This document shows positions 1 to 9,950 of a stretch of DNA of 64,000 bases, piece by piece. The notes beneath the pieces are model-generated. The model had not been told where the DNA came from. It saw only the letters and a program-made list of their open reading frames with translations, and did no database searches. A program made the translations under genes and the position numbers. The stretch's first letter is position 1. The number at the start of each line of letters is the position of its first letter. Origin of the DNA: Gracilaria vermiculophylla (lineage: Eukaryota; Rhodophyta; Florideophyceae; Gracilariales; Gracilariaceae); NCBI GenBank assembly GCA_019155205.2, contig JAHNZQ020000010.1:1496876-1560875 (forward strand), in the 5' to 3' direction.

Positions 1-1243
1 GCGCGCCCGCTATCTCGCACCCCCAGTGGTTGTGCTACCGCGTACCTCTCAGGTTTCCTTTTCCCACCTTCTAGGTTGAGCCCACCGCGCGCTCCCTAGC
101 CACGCGTCCACACGAACACCCTTTTGGGTTTTAGCCGCTTTGGTTATACCACAATCTTGCCCATTCGATACCTAACAAGGAACAACCAGCTGATATAGCT
201 GCAACTGATCAGCCAAGACCGTACACGATAGAAACAGAAGAAGGGGCAGAAAATAAAGTTGCAGCTATTACCAAGCACAGGAAAAGAGGAAGGTAGGGGA
301 TATCAGTTTCTGACTCGTATGAAAGCAGAGCCCAGTCATGATGCTGAGTGCTTAAGCAAGAAATCATTTGTCCATAAAGATGGCACCATTCCTGGAGTAT
401 AGCAGGAATATACTCATCAAGCAGGAATATTTCCAAAATATTATTGACGAAGGCGTCAATTGTCCGAAGAGGGGAAATGTGTGACTAATGTTTTGCAAGC
501 TACTTTTTGTTTATCACGTTGGCAGTGGAAAGATAGTTCATCGACGTCTCTAGAACTTCCTGAAAACTATCCAGCTTAGCTTGCTGTGCTGGACAACTTA
601 CAACTCTGTTCTAGATTTATCCAATGGAGAGAATCTAAAGACTATATAAAGGCGTGGTGCTCTTCATTAACAGGATCATGTGAAAAGTCAAGTAAAGTTT
701 TATTCAACCTACCGTCCACCAACTCCTGTTCATTTCAACCAGTCCTAAATTGATGCGAAGAGAACTGTCAAAAAAGTGATGGCTACGGTGGAAAAAAGGT
801 TAGAAACTAACATGATATTACTGTAATCGGTTTCATAGAGGAGCACAGTGGCTTCAATTGGAACGTCTATATAACCTGCATAACTGAGTAGATATATTCT
901 CAAAACACAAAGTGCCTCCAAAGTAGTGAAAACCGAAAACACAGTGAGTACGATAACGCAAATATCAAAAAAACTCCTGATGTTAACGCAAAAGCATTAC
1001 TCGAAAATGAGGTTGAAAGCAGGTTTTTCTAAAACATGAACTGAAGTGTACAAGTTTTTTAAGCCCAAATTGTTTTTGATAGATACTACAGAAGGAGATA
1101 GATTTTGTAAGCGAATAATTGCTGTAGCAAAACCAAAAACTCACGCTTTCATCTCATGTAAGCACCGTTTTTTTGGTCATCCAAAAAATACTCACGCTAT
1201 ACTCACCACAGTTGTTGATTGAAACCTTTTTTTTTTTCTTGTA
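1..1243. other. Gene-free AT-rich left end
   Basis: After about 100 GC-rich bases the stretch becomes AT-rich. Two short minus-strand open frames (209-436 and 745-942) encode hydrophobic peptides. The first lacks an ATG, and I see no recognisable domain or convincing splice pairing for either. I see no RNA gene. It could be a decayed gene or plain intergenic sequence. Confidence 0.5.
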
Positions 1244-1249
1244 AAGTCT

Positions 1250-1268
1250 GTTTCAAAAGTATAGGACA
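1250..1268 (+). repeat. Outer left terminal repeat of Tc1-like element
   Basis: A 19-bp site identical to the reverse complement of 2506-2524. It begins six bases inside the left TA. The diverged inner copy is at 1352-1370. Confidence 0.7.
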
Positions 1269-2505
1269 CCTGGAGTTTTTATGCAAATCATCGTTTTTAG
1301 TACTGTAGTGCTACCAAAATCAGTTTTCAAAAAACTTCAAGTTAGAAAACCGTTTCAAAATCATAGGACATTTCACTTCCAAACTTCATTTTGCCTTCTT
1401 CAGTAGATGATTTTCGCTTTTGTGTACCAAATAATACTAATTAAACGCTTTTGCATCGCGTTTCTCTAACGTCCCATACTTAAAATATTCATAGTTTTCG
1501 CGCTATTTCCAAAACTTTTCTTTTAATCAAAACCTGTTCAGAATGGCCTGTAATGGCCATAAATCATTCTAACGAGTACAGATTATTCGTTTTCAAGAAC
1601 GTTGAAGTAAACCTAACGCGTGAGTAACTGCGTGGCATTAGTTTATAGCAAGCGAAGAACGTTTTTAATTGCTATAGACTACTAAACGGCGGTGCTATCT
1701 TGGTGAAAAACTAATTTAAATTTCTCGTAAGATGTGTAAAATTTTATAAAAAGTTGTGTTGAAACATTCGAAAGCATTTTTTAGTCTGTAATACTTACTG
1801 AAAAGGCTTTCTTTGTAGTTGTTTTCATCGAAAACCCAGTATATAGCATAATATAAGCTCTAATAAAACTTTTATATGTTCAAATTTTATTTGATCTTTG
1901 TTGCTTATGATAGCAATATGTAAAACACAGTTATTCATCTTAATCAAAGTTTTACTCATTTTCAAATACATTCTTTTTGCAGCAGACTTATTTTTCAGTG
2001 CTCAATGCATACTGTAGCACAATTATTTGTTTATATGCAGCTTTCAAAAGGAAACGTTGTTTAGTTTTATAAACCGAAAGAACTTTGAAGCGTTTTTCAT
2101 TACCATTTTATTCATTTTCTGTAAACGATTCGTTCTTTTCATGGGTTTTTTTAGTGCATAACACATTGTCAAGATACTATTCTTGCAAAAAGTTATGCTC
2201 ATTGTTTTAGCTGAGCATTATTAAGATATCAATAAAACTTTATGTTTTTATTACAGTAAATATTGAAGAGAATGGTATAAAAATGAGAACAATGGCCTAG
2301 ATCTAAGTTACTATATGTAGTATTGTGTTGTAAGCTTTTACTTTATAAGATCTTATGCTTTTTTGAGGAAAGAAAACAACATGATGTGGAAATAATTACG
2401 CGCAAGTTAGAAATGTCCTATACTTTTGAAACGCGTTTTTGAGCGTTTTAACGAAGGGAGTTGGCTACAGTAGGCAGAAATCCATATTTTGGCGCGCTTT
2501 TGCAC

Positions 2506-2524
2506 TGTCCTATACTTTTGAAAC
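2506..2524 (-). repeat. Outer right terminal repeat of Tc1-like element
   Basis: Perfect inverted copy of 1250-1268, six bases inside the right TA. The inner copy at 2414-2432 is also perfect, so this end is better preserved than the left. Confidence 0.7.
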
Positions 2525-2530
2525 GCACTG

Positions 2531-2944
2531 TAAGAGCGACTCCAAATTCTGGAACCATCAAGACTTGGTACCGTTACTACAGAAAAACCGATATTTTGAA
2601 CTACCCAGAAAGTGCTGGGACGATACGAAATGAAATTGCCAAAATGATTATTTTCATAAGTTAGAAAGACATTGGCAGTTTTTAATCATGCGATTTCGGA
2701 GGACTGCGATTTATTGTACCAAATTGAGCCATGCACCCAATAGAGCCGGTATGGGGGACCCCACCAGAGCCCTCCTTGTTTTTTAATATTTTGTACACGA
2801 AACAAAGAAACAGGTTCAGGACCTTCGCCGCAAGCGTTTCTCAGGCGCCAAAGAAGCGAAACAGAAGGACATTTTTGATCTTGACTCTCATCAGCTGCGG
2901 GGCTCTGTTTAATCTTCAAAACAGGTTTGAGAACATTAGTCGCT
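2531..2944. other. Spacer and probable 5' region of the NUFIP1-like gene
   Basis: Open reading continues in other frames here, but no recognisable protein is encoded. The stretch between the element's right end and the ATG at 2945 presumably holds the promoter and leader of the next gene. I see no distinct promoter motif. Confidence 0.35.
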
Positions 2945-4153
2945 ATGACTTGGACATGGCCTCCTCCCCTCCATCTTGGATATCCCGGACAGACGTTCAG
3001 TCCACATCCACATGTGCAGAATGCTCAGCCTCCGTTTATACCACCTCCAGCTCCAATGGGTTTTCCACCCCCACCTCCAGCTCCAATGGGTTTGCCACCC
3101 CCACCTCCCATTGCGCAACTGCATCCCCCAGTGAACTACTATTCCGCTCCACATATCCCAACCGCCTCTCCCCCATTCGGTCAATTTCCACCGCCTTCTC
3201 AGCAAATATCTCTGGGCAGATTGGCCGATGTGAACGCGTCTTTTATTCCTCCGCACCACAGAACAGCGCCCGAACCACACAGTGTTCGATTTCAGCAAGA
3301 ACATCAACGTCAGCGTAGATGGAACCGTCACCACTCAGCTCGACTTCAAGATAGAAGGTTCCGGAGCGGCAAACCGCCGCCGAGTCGGAATGTTCCAGGA
3401 GTTGCGACTCCACAGCAACGAAATGAAAAACATCAACTCCAGACTGAAGATAATTCTACAAAAGAGGTACTTTCCCGGTTAAATACCAAACTCCCTGGAT
3501 CGTCGCCCGCTGATGTAGAAGCCTGGGTGGCCGCTAGAAAGGCTAACTGGCCAAGCAAAACGAACACAGATCGAAAAGAAGCCGTCGCTTTGAAACGACG
3601 AAAAGCTGGGGCGATCGACAGCGCGTCTAATAAACCATCAAACGTAAGATATGGAACAGACTGTACTCAACGTGATTTAGCTACATCTCGAAATGTGCTT
3701 TCTCGACTTCACACAAAGTTACCGGGCTCTTCGCCTGAGGAAATAGAAACTTGGGTCAAAGCCCGAAAAGCAAATTGGCCTAGCCGAGCCAACGTTGAGC
3801 GCAAATTGGCTGCCGAAAAGGAGAAGAATAACAGGAAAGAATCGATATCGAAGCAGAGCAATGCTTTTTCCGAAGCGATGACAAAACTTGCAGATTATAG
3901 CAGTAGTGAAGAAGATGGCGAACATGTCAATAGTAAGCAAAAGAAAGCCAGTCAACGAGGGAAACGATCAAGAAAGAGACAGGGGGGAAGGGGCAAAGAT
4001 GGTCAATCTAGGAGAAGATTGGAAGCAAAGAATTCAGAGAGAAAGCCAACCTTGTTAAGAATGCTTCTTGAGAGGGAGATCAGACAAGAGCAATCGGTTC
4101 TTTTACAGGCATTTCGCTACATCATTACGAAGAAAGTAAATGAAACATCTTAA
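2945..4153 (+). CDS. NUFIP1-like protein with duplicated NUFIP1 motif
   Basis: A 402-residue protein with a Pro-rich N-terminus (about 1-90, repeated PPPPPAPMG units), a basic Arg/His middle, and two copies of a conserved block. The blocks, at about 173-205 and 249-284, share LSRL(N/H)TKLPGSSP, then an acidic residue, then W-V-x-A-R-K-A-N-W-P-S. That core matches the NUFIP1/Rsa1 motif (I-x-x-W-x-x-x-R-x-x-x-[YF]-P). NUFIP1/Rsa1 scaffolds R2TP/HSP90-dependent assembly of box C/D snoRNPs in the nucleus. The tail is Lys/Arg-rich and hydrophilic. Two motif copies are unusual, and no zinc finger is visible. The start is the ATG at 2945; an upstream in-frame TTG was not used. Family is likely; exact orthology is inferred. 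Confidence 0.7.
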   Translation: MTWTWPPPLHLGYPGQTFSPHPHVQNAQPPFIPPPAPMGFPPPPPAPMGLPPPPPIAQLHPPVNYYSAPHIPTASPPFGQFPPPSQQISLGRLADVNASFIPPHHRTAPEPHSVRFQQEHQRQRRWNRHHSARLQDRRFRSGKPPPSRNVPGVATPQQRNEKHQLQTEDNSTKEVLSRLNTKLPGSSPADVEAWVAARKANWPSKTNTDRKEAVALKRRKAGAIDSASNKPSNVRYGTDCTQRDLATSRNVLSRLHTKLPGSSPEEIETWVKARKANWPSRANVERKLAAEKEKNNRKESISKQSNAFSEAMTKLADYSSSEEDGEHVNSKQKKASQRGKRSRKRQGGRGKDGQSRRRLEAKNSERKPTLLRMLLEREIRQEQSVLLQAFRYIITKKVNETS

Positions 4154-4583
4154 CGAGCTAATACTGCAAAGAGATTTTGATACATTGTGGAAGAGGCGGA
4201 TTACCATGGCGAGTTTTGATGCGGCGTGGCTTTGTTCTCTTGTGATGAGTTAAGAAGAGCAACACGAAGAAAATCAACTCTTCAAAGGTTGAAAGCAAAG
4301 AAAAGTTTCATTTTCAAGTTTAGTCCGTTGAGATACAAGCGGTGAAGACAAGGGCAGTCCACGTGCCTTCTTTGAGAGTAAACATGGCAATACCGTGAAT
4401 TCCTTGTTCACACTTATACAGTGTATCGAACTCATTATATGAGAGTAGATATCAGATTGTTCGTGTGAACAATGCGCAGAATAAAATGAACTGTGAGTGT
4501 CTTCCAGAAACGACCATCGGCCCTACTTTCACAATATTATCTTAACACGAAGGTTACGGTGTTTGTTTCTGAATTATGGAGAC

Positions 4584-4653
4584 CACAACAGTCTCCTGTA
4601 CATTAAACAGCATGCAACAGTGAATTCTGTTGAATGTACAGGAGGCTGTTGTG
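4584..4653. repeat. 21-bp inverted repeat, 28-nt loop
   Basis: Arms 4584-4604 and 4633-4653 are inverted complements with one mismatch; the left arm begins CACAACAGTCTCCTGTACATT in part. Short extra pairing (aacag/ctgtt) continues into the loop. It could be a MITE, a structured RNA or a 3'-end signal. Nothing in the sequence decides. Confidence 0.6.
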
Positions 4654-4893
4654 TTCTTCGTAGTTCAGAATGTTCGGCTCATATTGAAGTTACGAAAAGA
4701 ATGATATTCGCTAAGGGCCGCATGTCTGCATCGAATTTTCAGACATCGTCAGTTTTTTTCAGCTCTTGACCTCATCTGAAATTCGACTTTCAGACCGTTT
4801 CGCTCCGATTCACTGTGCGCGGGTGAATTAATGATTCAGAAGTTAAAGGCCAGCTGCGCGCATCACTGCAATCATTGTTCAGTCTGTACGACC

Positions 4894-4933
4894 ATTATTG
4901 GCGAAGATCATTAGCTGAATCCTCGCCAATAAT
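4894..4933. repeat. 11-bp perfect inverted repeat, 18-nt loop
   Basis: ATTATTGGCGA at 4894-4904 pairs with TCGCCAATAAT at 4923-4933. The arms contain ATTGG/CCAAT, so each could also act as a CCAAT-type element about 700 bp upstream of the AP-1 mu ATG. Confidence 0.5.
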
Positions 4934-5633
4934 GAAATCTTCCAGAGGATCAACTTGAGCAGTACTGTTCGCTTGATGGATAGCTCAACAAGACCTAAGT
5001 ATACTTGCACAGTTCTGTCATTCCACTACAATAAGCTGATGATTGATGACATCGAACGCACGAAGTTCTTTAGTGATGACTGAGTCAGGCGACATAGATA
5101 CCTTACGATGTGATCTGAGAACGTTGGTCACTGTACAGAATCATCTCTGTAATTTACGTGCTTTTCTTTATTTTCCCAATTCTTTGGATTTCAGCCGGTT
5201 CCAGTCAGCAATTTGTCAATGCTCGATCATTCCCACAGCGGAAAATTTGCATCACGCCTGCTCGCAAACCTCCTCCTTCGCGCCGGCGCCAGGGAAACGC
5301 TTTCAGCGAATTGGATTGAGAGAGACCATTTCTGCAACGGAGTACCATATTCATTTCCGGGCGACGATTTGAAACATCTGTACCTTTGAGAGCTGCGGCC
5401 ACGACCAATGTCGCCGTGTTAACAGTGTCAGTCGAGTAGAAAGCCCCTTTGGAAGACGTGCAACGACGTTTATCGAGTGTCAAAAGCTTTTGATTTTGTG
5501 GTAATTTTCCTGTGCCATCAAACACGACAAGGGCATGCAAAGAATATAAAGAAGCCAATTGCTTCTATACGGCTGAGGGACTGCGCCTGATAAAAGGGTG
5601 GAGTCGTTCTATACCACATTTCGTACGGCAACC

Positions 5634-6929
5634 ATGGTGGTTTCATCAATTTTCATTCTAGACTCTCGAGGAAAGACTATAATTTCAAGAAACTTCCGGG
5701 GGGATGTGCCGATGGATGTCATAAACATATTCAAACAACGGGTTTTCGATGCAGAAGATGATTCACAGATAACCCCATTCTTTAGACATGACGAGAAAGC
5801 GGTAACGTTTATTCATGTTCGTCATGCAAATATTTACTTAGTCGCAGTTTCTCGACGCAATTCAAACGCGACCATGATCCTCGCGTTTCTATACAAATTA
5901 ATTCAAGTTTGCACCGAGTACTTCCGGGACGTTCACGAAGAGTCAATTAGAGACAACTTTGTTGTCATTTACGAGCTTCTGGATGAGATGATGGACTTTG
6001 GCTTCCCTCAAATTTCAGAGTCGAAGATTTTACGCAAATACATTACGCAGGATTACAACGTTTCCGAGTCAGTAGGGGCGTTACCAGTGGCAGCAACCAA
6101 TGCCGTTTCCTGGAGGAGCGAGGGCATTAAGCACTCAAGAAATGAGGTCTTTCTCGATGTAATTGAAAAAGTGAACATTCTTGTTTCGGGATCAGGAGAC
6201 CTGCTGCGCTCAGAAATCGTTGGAAAGCTGGTTATGAAATCCTATCTGAGTGGTATGCCCAACCTGAAGCTTGGTTTGAACGATAGATTACAGTTTGAAG
6301 CAAGCGCAGCTAAGGGCGGTCCCGAAAGGAAGGGAAAGTCCGTGGACTTGGAGGATATCAAATTTCACCAGTGTGTGCGACTCGCCAAGTTCGAAAACGA
6401 CCGCACAATCTCATTCATACCTCCAGACGGATCTTTCGAATTGATGAGCTATCGTTTGAACACGCAGGTAAAACCGCCTATTTGGGTTGACGCAGTCATT
6501 GAACAAAGGTCTACTAGGGTAGATTACATTGTGAAAGCACGGACGCAGCTAAAACCTCGTGCTATTGCAAACAATGTGAAGATTGCAATCCCAGTAATTC
6601 CAGATGTGGACACACCAAACTTCAAATGCACCTCAGGGAGAGCAAAATACGCTCCAGAGAAAGATGCCGTTGTATGGTCCATGAAGCAGTTTAAGGCTGG
6701 AAGGGAGGCCGTTATGCGCGGCCATTTCTCGCTTCCAAGTGTTGGGAAAGCGGCGGAGCGAGAGAATTGGACCAAGCGACCAATATGTGTGGAGTTTGAA
6801 GTGCCGTACTTCACAATTTCTGGTTTGCAAGTCAGATTCTTGAAAGTGGTAGAGAAATCCGGGTATCAAGCAGCGCCTTGGGTTAGATACAAGATGATAG
6901 CTGGTGACTACCAAATTCGTATGACATAG
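5634..6929 (+). CDS. AP-1 clathrin adaptor complex, mu subunit
   Basis: A 431-residue medium chain of the AP-1 adaptor, which binds tyrosine-based sorting signals on cargo at the trans-Golgi network and endosomes. The N-terminal longin-like domain (about 1-140) starts SSIFILDSRGKTIISRNFRGD and includes the typical ELLDEMMDFGFPQ stretch. A linker leads to the mu-homology domain (about 165-430), opening with SWRSEGIKHSRNEVFLDVIE and ending PWVRYKMIAGDYQIRMT. Length and both domains match animal and plant AP-1 mu almost end to end, and AP-1 fits better than AP-2 to AP-4. It is intronless. The ATG at 5634 has a good context (aaccATGg) and gives the standard N-terminus; an in-frame GTG 36 bp upstream was ignored. 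Confidence 0.95.
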   Translation: MVVSSIFILDSRGKTIISRNFRGDVPMDVINIFKQRVFDAEDDSQITPFFRHDEKAVTFIHVRHANIYLVAVSRRNSNATMILAFLYKLIQVCTEYFRDVHEESIRDNFVVIYELLDEMMDFGFPQISESKILRKYITQDYNVSESVGALPVAATNAVSWRSEGIKHSRNEVFLDVIEKVNILVSGSGDLLRSEIVGKLVMKSYLSGMPNLKLGLNDRLQFEASAAKGGPERKGKSVDLEDIKFHQCVRLAKFENDRTISFIPPDGSFELMSYRLNTQVKPPIWVDAVIEQRSTRVDYIVKARTQLKPRAIANNVKIAIPVIPDVDTPNFKCTSGRAKYAPEKDAVVWSMKQFKAGREAVMRGHFSLPSVGKAAERENWTKRPICVEFEVPYFTISGLQVRFLKVVEKSGYQAAPWVRYKMIAGDYQIRMT

Positions 6930-8349
6930 GAACTAATGTTTTTCTGTATAAATTACACATTTTATGAAGTAGGTATGCAGTCTAAAGAGGCCCACTCTAT
7001 GAATGGAAGATCGAACCTCTTGTAACAGCAGTTGGCCAGTTTAAATTCAGCTACATGCTGGTGTGTGTCGTGCGACTCTGGCACTAAGGAATTGGTACAG
7101 TACCGGTCGTAGTCATGATGAAATTTGTCGTTCCTATGCATATGTTTAGATCCCGTGCGGAGACTGTCTGCCATTGCTTATCGGCCCTATCACCAATGAA
7201 GGAAACGTCACCGATCCATAGCGTGCTTACAACTACTGCGAAACGTTTTTCTGCGCAATCCGTTGAAACTTTCAGACTCTACTCCCTTGAGACAGCAATC
7301 ATGAAAGCTGTTTGATAACTTTTGAGAGCTAGATTTACCAGCACGTGGGAAAATCGAGGCACCTGAAGAAAAGCCAACCCCAAAATATCGTGCCAAACTT
7401 GATCGGTCAAGACCTAATCGTGATAGTGGAGGGCCGCACTCTTCCCGACAGAAGAGTTTTTGGTAATGAAAGATGTGTTGCTCTCGCTGTATGACCTCCG
7501 TTTATTGAGTAGATCTTCAAACTATCGGTATTAACAAACCTGTGAAGTTCGAAAAATGCTTTTGTCTTGCACTTGAGAAGCGTGTGATATGGCGTATACT
7601 CATATTCCGACCAGGCCAGTAAGCTTGACAATTTCTGAAGTAACTTTCTCTCTCCTGCACCGGTTAAAATTTCTCACCGAAATAGGACGATTATGTTATT
7701 AGCTTATGTTACAACTCACGGCTTCAGGTTGTGGAAGCTTTGTACACAGGTGAAAAATGTCATTTGGAAAACGCTTGGACGGTGACCGACGGACCAATCC
7801 CGTGGTGATGAATAGGATTCTTGCGTAGAGTAAGTGATTTGCTGTCGATTTAAAGATATGTTAAACCTCTAAGACTCTCAAAGACTCTGATCGGGAACCT
7901 AGAAGATTTAGAAATATTATTAGTTCCAATATCTTAGAAATCAGGAGGGGGTGAACAGGGCTACCGCAATGTGAAGCTTTATAGAAAGGGTCGTCATAAC
8001 CGCGACATATAAATATTTTAAATAATAAAGACAACTTTAGAGCACAATCTGTCAAATTTATAGCGAGCAACCCCGAGAAGGTTGAAGACAGTCGTTCCCT
8101 GTAGCAAGGGTCAACAATGCACTTGATTGTTTGCCCGCGGCTCTCAGTTGTCACGGCGCTCACATGAGCGACATCAGTTTTCTCAGCCGTGAGACTCATT
8201 TTAACTGAGCCGCCTGTCCGGTTTCGCGTGAAAGGAAGAGCTGAGAATCTCTCAGAAACTTCATTGTGTCTGGAGTGTGTGTCTTTCGCCTCTGAAAGCT
8301 CAGGGATACATCGCTGCTGGGTTTCCATTCATTTGTTTAATCTCTTATC
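6930..8349. other. Intergenic, no gene seen
   Basis: About 1.4 kb with only short, composition-driven open frames, the longest being a 155-codon minus-strand frame at 7861-8328 with no domain. I see no RNA gene. The right end holds the leader of the gene at 8350. Confidence 0.45.
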
Positions 8350-8763
8350 ATGGGACCGGGGGGCTTGTTCGCCAGAATTGCTCAATGGCTGGCTAGTGAA
8401 GTAATCGTCAAAGGGCTGGCTAACAACGCTGCCTTCCAGCGTTTTGCCGTTCGCTCCTCTCAACAAGCCAAGGAGTTATCGAAATCAGCTGCAGACGCAG
8501 CAAAGAGTTTATCAGAGAGTGAGAGTTTTGTTCAAATGAAAAAGGTAAGGTTGTTGCTTCTCTAAAGCGTTCGCGGTCCGGTTACGTGATTTTGTGAAGA
8601 ACTGACACAACTATTTATCCTACGGAGAACATCAATTTAGGAGTCTGAGGCAATTCGAAATCAAGCCAAAGACTTTGCGAATGCTCTTCGAGAAGAAATT
8701 GAGGAAAGCGTTCGAAGAGCTGCACAAGGAAAGGATTCACAGCCACCAGTAAAGCGAAAATGA
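8350..8763 (+). CDS. Small conserved-looking protein, two exons
   Basis: Exon 1 is 8350-8544 and exon 2 is 8641-8763, joined across a 96-bp intron (GTAAGG donor at 8545, TTTAG acceptor ending at 8640) with no frame change. The 105-residue product opens MGPGGLFARIAQWLASEVIV, followed by a conserved-looking FQRFAVRSSQQAKELSKSA segment and an amphipathic, charged helix-rich C-terminus ending PPVKRK. Reading through the intron without splicing would end the protein within six codons, and the second exon continues the same helical, charged composition, which supports the splice model. I do not recognise the family with confidence. The hydrophobic N-terminus could be a membrane-associating or organelle-targeting segment. 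Confidence 0.7.
8545..8640 (+). other. Intron of the small protein gene
   Basis: GT-AG intron of 96 bp, phase 0, donor G|GTAAGG and acceptor TTTAG|G. Its length matches the other three introns inferred in the window. Confidence 0.7.
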
Positions 8764-9950
8764 ACACGTGATGCTTTATGTTCGGGTCTTGGGAGGCAGT
8801 GAAACCGTATGTGATGTGAATGAAGTGATGTAAGGTATGAAAAGCAGTATGCTACGATAGAAGCATAACTGTATATTTTCTGAAGCTGTACTCCGGCATT
8901 CCTTATGAACAATATTGACCAGTACAAAGGGAGTCGGGCCGGTTCAACTCTCGTTGCAGTTTTCACTTGAAATGTGTTTGACACTGCTGCAAGCCTGCTG
9001 TCGGTACAGACCTGTTGTCGTTGGCACCAGTTTATAGCCTTTTGAAGAGGTCGAAATTGAAAAATGAAGTGGCATTGGGAAATAAAAGGGCATTAGAATT
9101 ATGGAGATCCCTCGCCATCAAATGAAATTGGGGCAATGCTCGTATCAAGTAGAATACAAGCAACAACTTTTGCATTCACCGAGCAGTACTCTTCATTCTT
9201 ATCTTACAATACTGACAGTGGGAGTATAATGTTTCTGGCTCCATATAATTCAGCCTAGAACTTAAGGATGCATGGCCCTCTAGAGGTGTGTGGCATGTGT
9301 CGCTCGATAGAAAGCTAGCTGTATATGAAGACATCCTGCCTTCTCAGTGTTGGCTGCAACTCCGCAAAGTTTGAGTTTACTATGTGGAGTACCACGTATT
9401 TTTCGTCATTTATGTATTCAGACTGACCCTGCTACGGCCGTGAAGAAGGCAATTCTCATTTAACGCGCATTGTTGCGGTTAAAACAGCATTCGCTGACCT
9501 GTAGAGAAATCCCTCTCCCTGATGGTTGTAGGATCCACGCGTTGTGGGGCTTTTCTCCAGTGGTGGCGAAAGATCATGATTGCAAATTTTCTTATTTCAC
9601 GAGCTAGCCCTTCGACCGTCACCAGCCTTCCGGTATTTAGAGTCAGTTCTCTCGGAAAAAGCGACTGGTCATGCGTTAGCTAGAATCGACTTATTTCATA
9701 CGCAGGTCGGCATCACGATTTCTCAAAGAATAACAGATGGCCGATTTCCCGCGGTAGGTAACCAAAAGTCTGAATCGATTACGCCGAGGTCTTGTTGGTG
9801 AGGAGCCCCGCAAGTTTCTTCGATCGTTTTCGCCATCATGGGCTCCAGATGATGCCACATACTTGAGAGTGCGTGTCGAGAATTGAGACTGATATTTATA
9901 CCCAACATCAGCTGAGTATCGTCATTTCACCCCAAAACTGTTCTGCAAGC
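8764..9950. other. Intergenic, no gene seen
   Basis: About 1.2 kb of mixed composition between the small two-exon gene and XPD. I see no conserved open frame, repeat or RNA gene. It presumably contains the XPD promoter. Confidence 0.45.

Larger units (their letters stand above)
1244..2530. mobile_element. Tc1/mariner-like element remnant with IR/DR-type ends
   Basis: The 19-mer GTTTCAAAAGTATAGGACA at 1250-1268 recurs in perfect inverted orientation at 2506-2524, and the unit is bounded by TA on both sides (1242-1243 and 2531-2532), the target duplication of Tc1/mariner elements. A second, inner pair lies about 100 bp inside each end: 1352-1370 (17 of 19 matching) and 2414-2432 (perfect, inverted). 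Each end therefore carries two directly repeated sites, as in IR/DR Tc1-like elements. The total of about 1.29 kb fits the class, but the AT-rich interior has no intact transposase frame. It is either a dead autonomous copy or a long MITE. The superfamily call rests on ends, size and TA, not on protein. Confidence 0.65.
4154..5633. other. Intergenic region with two strong hairpins
   Basis: About 1.5 kb between the NUFIP1-like gene and the AP-1 mu gene. No open frame looks like a conserved protein. The notable content is the inverted repeats at 4584-4653 and 4894-4933, listed separately. The last few hundred bases presumably carry the AP-1 mu promoter. Confidence 0.45.

Noticed and set aside
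209..942. Two short hydrophobic minus-strand frames that might be exons of a membrane protein
   Set aside because: The first has no ATG, no convincing splice sites join them, and no family is recognisable.
7861..8328. 155-codon minus-strand frame
   Set aside because: No conserved sequence. It ends in the leader of the two-exon gene and lacks any supporting feature.
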